This document shows, in pieces, positions 37,490-43,557 of a stretch of 43,557 bases of DNA (the first letter of the stretch is position 1; each line of letters starts with the position of its first letter). The DNA comes from an uncultured Archangium sp. Lineage in GTDB: Bacteria > Myxococcota > Myxococcia > Myxococcales > Myxococcaceae. The stretch spans positions 1 through 43,557 of the forward strand of contig CAIVGN010000202.1 in assembly GCA_903905455.1 (NCBI GenBank). Direction: 5' to 3'. The notes below the pieces were generated by a model. The model had not been told where the DNA came from and did no database searches. It was given only the letters and a program-made list of their open reading frames with translations. Made by a program: the position numbers and the translations under genes.

Positions 37490-39746
37490 GGGCGGCCTCG
37501 GAAGCGCGGGTGGGAAGACCGACGATGAAGACGGTGCGGTCGGCGTCGCGTCGGTATGACAGCCGCCCTCCCTGTACCACGAGCAACGCGTGGGAGAGGA
37601 AGAGGCCCAGCCCGGTGCCATGGGCCTTCAAGGTGAAGAAGGGCTCGAAGATCTCGTGCTCGTGGGCCGCGGGGACGCCGGGGCCCGCGTCCGCCACCAG
37701 CACCCTCACCTCCTCGGCGTCAGCGTCGATGACCAACTGCACCGCCCCGCCCTCGGGGCTCGCGTCGATGGCGTTGGTGACCAGATTGTCGATGACCCGG
37801 GTGACGGCGTCGGGGTTGAGCGACACGGTGGCCGCGCCCTCGCGGTGCAGGGTGACGTTCTTCAGCCGGGCCTGGGCTCGGAGCCGCTCGAGGCGGTCGT
37901 CGACCAGGGTCTCGAGGGCCAGGGCCTGGCGCGCGGTGCCGTCGCTGCGGGCGACCACCATCAACTGGCTCACGAGGTGATCGAGGCGGCTCAGCTCGTC
38001 GAGACAGACCGCCACGTCGGCGCTGGAGGTCTCGTCGAGGCGGCGCCGGGCCAGCCCGTCGAGGGTCAGCTTGATGCCGGTGATGGGGGTGCGCAGGTCG
38101 TGGGCCACGCCGGACACCACGCCGCCGAGGCCCGCCAGCCGCTTGCCGTGCTCGAGGTCGCGCTCGAGCACCCGCTCGCGAAAGCGCGACTGGGCGAGGT
38201 CTTCGGTGAGCGTGGCGTGGCTGGTGGCGATGCGCGCCAGGGTGGCCGCCGCGGTGAGGTGCGTGCCCGAGTTCAAGGCGGGGGGTCCGAAGATGCTCGA
38301 ACGCAGGTACTGCTCGAGGTCGGTGCGGATCGCCTCGGACACCGGCCCGAAAATCGCCTGGATGCCGGTGCCCACCATCACCACCGCGGTGGCGCCCAGG
38401 GCCTTGAGCCGCTCGGGGTCGACCTGGTCGGGGTCCTTCACCGAGATGCGCAGGCGGGTGACGCAGGCGTCGAGGCCGGTGATGTTCTCCTGGCCACCGA
38501 AGGCGGCCACCAGCGCCTCGGAGCGGCTCTCGTCGCTCTCTTCGTCGGTGGAGATGGTGATGAGCGCCACGGGGGCGCCTTCGCGGCCGGGGGTGCGCAG
38601 GTCGAAGCGGCGGATCGCGAACGAAAACACGCCGTAATAGACGAGCCAGTAGAGCGGGCCGAGCACCAGCACCCACCACGCGCCGCGGCTGGTGGGGCTC
38701 CAGAAGTTGAAGGCCACGAGGTCGATCGCGCCCTGCGAGAAGGTGAAGCCCAGGTGCATGCCCAGGGTGTTGGCGAGGAACTGGCTGCTGGCCGCGAGCA
38801 ACGCGTGCACCAGGTAGAGCGGAGGCGCCGCGAAGAGGAAGGCGAACTCGATGGGCTCGGTGATGCCGGTGAGGAACGAGGTGAGCGCGGCCGAGAGCAT
38901 CACCCCGCCGACCTTGATGCGGTTCTCCGGCTTGGCCGCGCGCCACATGGCGATGGCCGCTCCGGGCAGGCCGAACATCTTGAAGAGGAAGGCGCCGCCC
39001 AGGGTGCCCGCGGAGGTGTCCCCGGCGAAGAAGCGGTTGATGTCGCCGTGCACCACCTTGCCCCCGGCGTCGGTGAAGGACCCGAACTCGAAGAAGAAGG
39101 GCACGTTCCAGATGTGGTGGAGCCCGAAGGGAATGAGCAGGCGCTCCACGAAGCCGTAGACCGTGGCCGCGGTGCGCGGGTTGCTCACGGCGGCCCAGTG
39201 CGAGAGCACCTGGATGCCCGCCTGCAACCCGGGCCAGAGGAACGAGAGGAAGAACCCCATCACCATGGCCGCCAGCGCGCTGAGGATGGGCACGAGGCGC
39301 TTGCCCGCGAAGAAGCCGAGCGCCGTGGGCAGGGTCACCCGGTGGTAGCGGTTGAAGAGGAAGGCGCTGGTGGCGCCCGCGAGGATGCCGCCGAAGACGC
39401 CGGTGTCGAGCGTGGCGATGCCCAGCACCGGCTGCGTGGCGACGCCCAGCACCTCGGCCATGCCGCTGAGCGTGGCGAGCATCACCGTGTAGGCGATGAC
39501 CGCGCTGATGGCGTTGGTGGCGTCGCGCTCGGCGAAGGCCAGGGCCACGGCGATGGCGAAGACCAACGGCAGGATGCTGAAGATGACGCCGCCCGAGAGC
39601 CGCATCACCGTGCTCACCATGACGGGGAGGAAGCTGAAGTGCGCCTGGCCGATGCCCAGCAGGAGCCCCGCGACCGGGAGCACCGCGACCGGCACCATCA
39701 GCGCGCTGCCGGTGGTCTGCAGGAACGCGAAGAGCCGCTTGAGCAT
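37467..39746 (-). CDS. PTS permease-histidine kinase fusion (EIIC-EIIB-HisKA-HATPase)
   Basis: The 759-residue protein fuses a full glucose-family PTS permease to a histidine kinase in one uninterrupted frame. EIIC at about 1-390 ([47 protein letters not shown]). EIIB at about 405-490 with its phospho-Cys kept (Cys428, [10 protein letters not shown]). A predicted coiled-coil linker (about 515-540), then HisKA with His549 (GVAHDLRTP) and HATPase (NLVTNAIDAS, ADAGPGVP, FEPFFTLK, GTGLGLFLS). EIIC and EIIB resemble the permease at 23013-24788, suggesting duplication followed by fusion. It has no periplasmic sensor domain, so the permease is probably the sensor. The ATG lacks a clear ribosome site; the frame stays open upstream. 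Confidence 0.93.
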
Positions 39747-39926
39747 GGGGGGATAGTCGCCGTGTGGCCGTGCTGAAGCCACCTTCGTCAGCGGGCACAG
39801 GGCGGGAACCACCCGGAGTCCTGGCAGCCGCGCTCCGCAGGTGGTCCCGCTCACGTTTACCGCTCCACTTCAGCCCAGCTGCCCACGCCGAGGCCCCCCG
39901 CCGCGGGCGACGGCGCCCGTGGCCCG

Positions 39927-41306
39927 TCAGCGCCGACGAGGCAGCGGGTCGGCCTCGTCGCGCAGCGGAATCTGCTGGTAGCGCCCCGGATCTCCCCGGT
40001 TCAGCTCGTCGACCACGCCGTCGACATTTCCGAGATCGACGCTGCGGCGTTCGCCGGTGTTGGTGTCTTCGACGGTGCGGTACCCCCGGAGCACCTCGTC
40101 GAAGTCATCGTGGCCACGCGATCGGGCATTGGAGTCACGCTCCCACTGGCGGTGCTGCGCGTCGTTCGACTCGACCTGCCGCCGATGATCGGCCTGCTGG
40201 TTGGCGAACCACTGGTTCTGCGCCGCGAGCGCCTCGCCGCTCTTCGCGGTCACGCGATCGTCGTTCGTCTTCAGCGAGCGTGCGATCTGCAGCATCACCG
40301 GCTCGTCGCGGGCCCAACTCGCGTCGGGCGCCCGCAGCTGAGTCAGGAACACCATGAACGAGGTCTGGTTGGTGGGGACCAGCTCGATCTGGGTGAGCCC
40401 GAAGTAGTGCCTCGAGCCGGCTCGCGAGGTCTCGGTGAGGCCATAGGTGAGCACCGCCGCGCGCCCGTTGGGCATGGTGGCCGGCACTTCCATCAACGTC
40501 TGCAGCGAATCGACGCTGCGGGAAGGGCCGCCCTCGCGAACGCTCTGCTGGCTCCACTGGGGCACCAGCGCAGCGAAGGTCTGCTGCGGGGTCGCGAAGG
40601 GGGCCACCAGCGAGCCTGGAAGCCCGCGCAGCGAAGAGAAGGGGGTCTGCACGCCGAAGCTGAGCGCGAGGCCCACCAGCTGGTCTCCCGGGCCCTCCAC
40701 GAACAAGCCCTGCATCACGGACTGCGCGGAGGTCCTCCACCCGTTCGGGAGTCCGACGGTGCCGGTTCCGTCGGCGAAGGCGTAGGTGCGCAGCGGCACC
40801 GTCGCGGCGGCCGGCAACGCAGACGGAGCGGCGGCCGTCGTGCGCGGGCCCTGTTCCCCGGCCTCGGGCCGCAAGAGCTGGTCCCAGGCCTCCTTGGGGG
40901 CGTCCGCGCGGATGGTGACCACCGCCACCAACGCGCCGCGCTGCGTGAGCCGACAGGTGATGAGGCCCTTGAGCGGTACGCGGCGCGAACTCGCGACGAA
41001 GGTGGCGCCACCGTGCGAGTGAGCGCGCGCGTCCTGCCAGGCCTGCCGGACTGTCGGGGGCGCGTCGAAGGCATCGGCGATCTCGGCCAAGGTCAGCTTC
41101 AGCGCCGACGCCACGGAGCGGGCATCGGTGCGCTGGGTCACCTCGGCCCGGCCCCAGCGGGTCTGGGCCACGGTCTGCCACGTGCCCTGCGCGGAGACCG
41201 CGGTGGCGAAGAGCACCACCGCGAGCGGGATGAGCGTGGTGATGAAGGTGACGAGACGCGGGGACCCCGCATGCGGGGCCGAAACCCAGAGCGTTCGTTT
41301 CGACAT
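39927..41306 (-). CDS. Exported protein of unknown function
   Basis: The 459-residue protein has a long N-region and signal peptide or anchor (about 18-42, LVTFITTLIPLAVVLFATAV, then SAQG). A GGAGG 6 bases before the ATG decides the start. The middle looks like two beta-rich domains (GTVGLPNGWRTS, VLTYGLTETSRAGSRHYFG). The C-terminus is highly charged and Gln/Asp/Arg-rich (about 375-459: NQWFANQQADHRRQ, HRQWERDSNARSRG). No family is recognised. It precedes the PTS-kinase gene on the same strand with a 180-bp gap, so cotranscription is uncertain. Confidence 0.72.
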   Translation of the reverse strand: MSKRTLWVSAPHAGSPRLVTFITTLIPLAVVLFATAVSAQGTWQTVAQTRWGRAEVTQRTDARSVASALKLTLAEIADAFDAPPTVRQAWQDARAHSHGGATFVASSRRVPLKGLITCRLTQRGALVAVVTIRADAPKEAWDQLLRPEAGEQGPRTTAAAPSALPAAATVPLRTYAFADGTGTVGLPNGWRTSAQSVMQGLFVEGPGDQLVGLALSFGVQTPFSSLRGLPGSLVAPFATPQQTFAALVPQWSQQSVREGGPSRSVDSLQTLMEVPATMPNGRAAVLTYGLTETSRAGSRHYFGLTQIELVPTNQTSFMVFLTQLRAPDASWARDEPVMLQIARSLKTNDDRVTAKSGEALAAQNQWFANQQADHRRQVESNDAQHRQWERDSNARSRGHDDFDEVLRGYRTVEDTNTGERRSVDLGNVDGVVDELNRGDPGRYQQIPLRDEADPLPRRR

Positions 41307-41542
41307 ACGTGCCTCCGTGCGACGACCCCAACGGGAGTCACCCCGCAACGGAAGCAATTAGACCGCCACGAGCGCTCGCTCGGAGAGCGCGGGGCGGGAC
41401 ACGCCCACGAGCGCAACTCCTGCTTGCACGGAGAAAACGCATGCGCTGCCGCGGCGCCTCCAGGGTCCCGCCGTCACCCACGAGCAGCACCCAGCCGAGG
41501 TAGCGCGCGACGCGGTGAAGGCGATCGCCTCGCACCGCGCAC
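41307..41542. other. Non-coding stretch upstream of the exported-protein gene
   Basis: No credible gene is seen on either strand. It should hold the promoter of the minus-strand exported-protein gene, but no clear -35/-10 pair is recognisable. Its right end meets the terminator. Confidence 0.4.
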
Positions 41543-41571
41543 AAAAAAAGACCGCCCATCATCGGGCGGTC
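41543..41571 (-). terminator. Rho-independent terminator (minus strand), probably of ssrA
   Basis: GACCGCCC and GGGCGGTC form a perfect 8-bp stem with a 6-base loop. On the minus strand seven T follow directly, so it terminates leftward transcription only. It begins 2 bases after the tmRNA-like 3' end, as expected for the original ssrA terminator. Confidence 0.85.
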
Positions 41572-41573
41572 TG

Positions 41574-41593
41574 TGGAGGCGCCGGGAATCGAA
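41574..41593 (-). other. ssrA: tmRNA (or tRNA) 3'-end fragment: displaced attachment site
   Basis: The minus strand reads TTCGATTCCCGGCGCCTCCA, the T-loop, 3' half of the T-stem (CCCGG), acceptor strand (CGCCTCC) and discriminator A. An intact gene would continue upstream with CCGGG, but the sequence breaks at the T-loop. The acceptor strand would pair with GGGGGCG or GGAGGCG, which suits tmRNA. This is the pattern left when an element integrates at the T-loop and rebuilds the gene at its other end. Confidence 0.7.
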
Positions 41594-41766
41594 AAAAGGT
41601 CAGGGCGATAGAAACCCCAAGCAGGACGCGCCGTTACCCTCTATCGCTCTGATTTCGTTTGAGACCCGTTCCGCCTCGTCCCACCGCGTTCCGCGCGGAT
41701 GACCCTGATTCCGCGCCGGAGGGGCACACTGGGGGCACATGGCAATCGCCATTGGGGTGGGCCGCA

Positions 41767-42261
41767 TCAGGGATCGAAGCCCGGCAGCTTCACGTTGAAC
41801 TCGCCGTCCTCGCTGACCTCGTCGATGTTGAACCAGTCCGCTGAGAGATCGAGGAGCTTCTGGACGATTGCGTTCTCGTCGTCGGTGTCGGGGTCGATGA
41901 AGGCCGCGATGGCTTTGACGTCGGGGATGTCCTTCTGCTCGTCGGTGTCCCCCCAGTCGGCCATTGAGAGCACCCAGGCTCGCCGGTCCCCGGTCACTCC
42001 AACTTGGTAGGTGGTACTCCAGCTGCTGCCCATGTTCCCGCCGTTGCCGCTGACGACCAGCCGCCACCCATTGGGGATCTGTGACTTCCAGCGGTTGAGT
42101 TCGCGTTTCGTGGCGTCCTTCCCGTCGCCGCGGAACAGCAGACGCGGAATCGCGACGTCAGAGGCTTTCTCTTCCGCGAGACGGGGGGTGTTGGGCTTCG
42201 CCTTTCGCTTCGTCACGGCAGGGGCCTTCTTGACCGTGGGCTTCTTTTTCGTCGCTGCCAT
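41767..42261 (-). CDS. Hypothetical protein with Lys-rich N-terminus (island)
   Basis: The 164-residue protein begins with a Lys/Ala-rich tract (MAATKKKPTVKKAPAV, then KRKAK), like histone-tail or nucleic-acid-binding tails. A globular region (NRWKSQIPNGWRLVVSG, SWSTTYQVGVTGDRRAW) and an acidic C-terminus (DPDTDDENAIVQKL) follow. The ATG at 42261 has AGAGG upstream. No family is recognised and no function is assigned. Confidence 0.65.
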   Translation of the reverse strand: MAATKKKPTVKKAPAVTKRKAKPNTPRLAEEKASDVAIPRLLFRGDGKDATKRELNRWKSQIPNGWRLVVSGNGGNMGSSWSTTYQVGVTGDRRAWVLSMADWGDTDEQKDIPDVKAIAAFIDPDTDDENAIVQKLLDLSADWFNIDEVSEDGEFNVKLPGFDP

Positions 42262-42485
42262 TGGTGATGCCTCTCGGTGATATTTCTCCCGCAACACAGC
42301 CAGAATATCGACAGGGGTGCCTCGCAGGATCGCGACTTCAGCGTCGATGACCTCTCACGTCACACCCCGCCGCCCGAATTCCCCCAGTCGTGGAGACGAA
42401 GCACGTCAACGCGCACGCTGCCGCCGAACTCGCGGCGTCCACGATCTCGACGAACTCTACGGCCGGGAGTGACGCAGGTCCTCTT

Positions 42486-43505
42486 TCAATAGCGCACCCT
42501 GACTTCCGCCTCGATGTAGACGGGCTCTGGATTCGTGAAGCGGAACGCCACTTGGTCGGGGTCAAGATCGGCCAAGAAATCCGCACGAACATCAGCCTTG
42601 AGCTTGGCGATTTCGGGCTTGGTCAGCTGAGGACCGTCGATCCTGAAGATCGTCAGGTCGATGCTCCCCTGTTCGGCGAGTTCGAACAGGTTCAGGCTTG
42701 CTAACTCGTCGACGAAGATGCGGCCGCCCGCGAACTCGCCGCTCCGGATGCAGACCAGGTACTTCGCCTCGGCCTTCTGCTCATCGTAGATCTGGTACGG
42801 GAGCCAGATCACCGACGTCTCCAGCGCAAACTCGACTGCGCGAATTGTCGCCTGCAGCGAATCGCGCGCAGCTACTTCAGGGCGGTCATCGTCCCACTCA
42901 GGCACGAGGCAGTCGCCAGCTATGTTCAGTGGGTTCAAGAAGTTCGCGAGGGAATCAAATTTGTCGGCCTTGGCCTCCTTCAATAGGCGCCGAGCCATCT
43001 GTTTGACGTCACGGGCCGAAGGATGCGGAAGCGAACGAAGCAGTTTCGTCGTGTAGCGAACGGCGCTTCTTGCTTCAGCGCGACCCTTCAGTGCCTCCTT
43101 CTTTTCAGCGTTGCCGGACTTCTTCTGTTTCGGTGCGCCCCTTGCCGCCTTCTGACCGACCTTCGTCTTCTCCCCTCGAGCGCCTGAGTTCTTCGGCTTC
43201 GACTGACCGAACAGGGCACCCGGATCCACTCCGTAGATCTTGCGACTGACAGCTGGCGTGGCGGCGCAACCCGCCCTGAACGGGCACCCCTTGCACGTGG
43301 AGTCCTTGGGGTCGTGGTCCTCCGGGTCACCGAAACAGATCGGCTGGCGATCAGCGGCGGGCTCAACTGGAGATGCGGATCCAGCAGACCCAAACCTCCG
43401 CTCGAACGTTCGCAATTGCTCATCGGTCATGACCTGCAGGTCGGTTACGACGAACGCCGCGTGGGGCTTCCCGTCTTCGCGGAGGAGTTGCAGTGAGCTG
43501 CCCAA
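42486..43505 (-). CDS. Hypothetical protein with four-Cys motif (island; start uncertain)
   Basis: About 339 residues. The N-terminus resembles small phage/plasmid-type proteins (LLREDGKPHAAFVV, MTDEQLRTFERRFG). Next is a putative zinc motif, CFGDPEDHDPKDSTCKGC then PFRAGC (C-x13-C-x2-C-x5-C), then a Lys/Ala-rich linker (NSGARGEKTKVGQKAARG) and a globular C-terminal half ending in RVRY. TTG at 43505 is chosen for a GAGG 6 bases upstream. The frame stays open to the window edge, with ATG at 43547 and an internal ATG at 43430 as alternatives, so it could be 5'-incomplete. The function is unknown. Confidence 0.6.
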   Translation of the reverse strand: MGSSLQLLREDGKPHAAFVVTDLQVMTDEQLRTFERRFGSAGSASPVEPAADRQPICFGDPEDHDPKDSTCKGCPFRAGCAATPAVSRKIYGVDPGALFGQSKPKNSGARGEKTKVGQKAARGAPKQKKSGNAEKKEALKGRAEARSAVRYTTKLLRSLPHPSARDVKQMARRLLKEAKADKFDSLANFLNPLNIAGDCLVPEWDDDRPEVAARDSLQATIRAVEFALETSVIWLPYQIYDEQKAEAKYLVCIRSGEFAGGRIFVDELASLNLFELAEQGSIDLTIFRIDGPQLTKPEIAKLKADVRADFLADLDPDQVAFRFTNPEPVYIEAEVRVRY

Positions 43506-43557
43506 TGACGGCCTCAAAGGGCGTCGGAGTTCCTGGCGCACCGGCATTCCGGTGTAC

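Larger units (their letters stand above)
41594..43557. mobile_element. Edge of an integrative element (continues past the window)
   Basis: Everything right of the tmRNA-like fragment is less GC-rich than the rest and holds two unrecognised minus-strand genes. The intact ssrA/tRNA gene and an integrase are expected beyond the window. No integrase is visible here, so the call rests on the attachment-site remnant and composition. The first 173 bases hold no gene that I can support. Confidence 0.55.

Noticed and set aside
39766-39781. GG-N10-GC on the minus strand before the PTS-kinase gene, resembling a sigma-54 promoter
   Set aside because: The -12 block reads CGGC instead of TTGC and the -24 block is also poor, so it is probably chance in GC-rich DNA.
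41452-41584. CGGCGCCTCCA at 41452-41462 is an inverted copy of the tmRNA-like 3' end at 41574-41584
   Set aside because: Only 11 GC-rich bases, half of them from the palindrome GGCGCC; chance is likely and there is no gene structure around it.

Overview
The window looks like chromosomal DNA from a myxobacterium or close relative (Myxococcota). This rests on very high GC with strong third-position GC bias, on two NtrC-type regulators, on many lipoproteins with short signal peptides, and on the mix of RNase J, RimO and AddAB-like genes. No 16S or other taxonomic marker is present, so the assignment is inference. The last 2 kb are visibly less GC-rich and look acquired.

Region 1 (1-6676): housekeeping genes. 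On the plus strand are the 3' part of a SNF2-type helicase, RNase J, an exported carbohydrate-binding-like protein, and rimO. On the minus strand, converging on rimO, are an XRE-cupin regulator and a small Trp-rich protein.

Region 2 (6677-15061): a plus-strand run encoding a three-part type-I-secretion-like exporter (ABC protein, HlyD adaptor, TolC-like outer-membrane protein), then a membrane histidine kinase and an NtrC-type response regulator, then a small lipoprotein. Two parts depart from their families. The ABC nucleotide-binding domain has lost the Walker A lysine, Q-loop, signature and H-loop residues. The NtrC-type regulator lacks the GAFTGA loop that contacts sigma-54.

Region 3 (15062-22977): minus-strand addA/addB-like helicase-nuclease genes, with a REP-like repeat carried in frame inside addB, and an amidohydrolase-like lipoprotein.

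Region 4 (23013-39746): the most interesting part. A minus-strand operon encodes three GH3 glycosidase-like lipoproteins (one with its catalytic residues replaced), an outer-membrane porin, a fused EIIA-HPr-EI protein and an EIIC-EIIB sugar permease with a second, Cys-less EIIB. Together these could hydrolyse, take up and phosphorylate a glucoside without any other PTS gene. Upstream lie an NtrC-type regulator with an intact GAFTGA loop and a 759-residue protein in which a complete PTS EIIC-EIIB permease is fused to a histidine kinase. The 279-bp gap before the first GH3 gene holds a near-consensus sigma-54 -24/-12 promoter and a long dyad placed like an enhancer site. I propose one circuit: the PTS permease-kinase senses sugar, phosphorylates the regulator, and the regulator activates sigma-54 transcription of the GH3-porin-PTS operon.

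Region 5 (39927-43557): an exported protein of unknown function, then a rho-independent terminator followed by a 20-bp sequence matching the T-loop-to-3' end of a tmRNA (or tRNA) gene with no gene body beside it. This looks like the displaced end of an integration site. DNA to its right, with two unrecognised genes, would be the edge of an integrative element continuing past the window.
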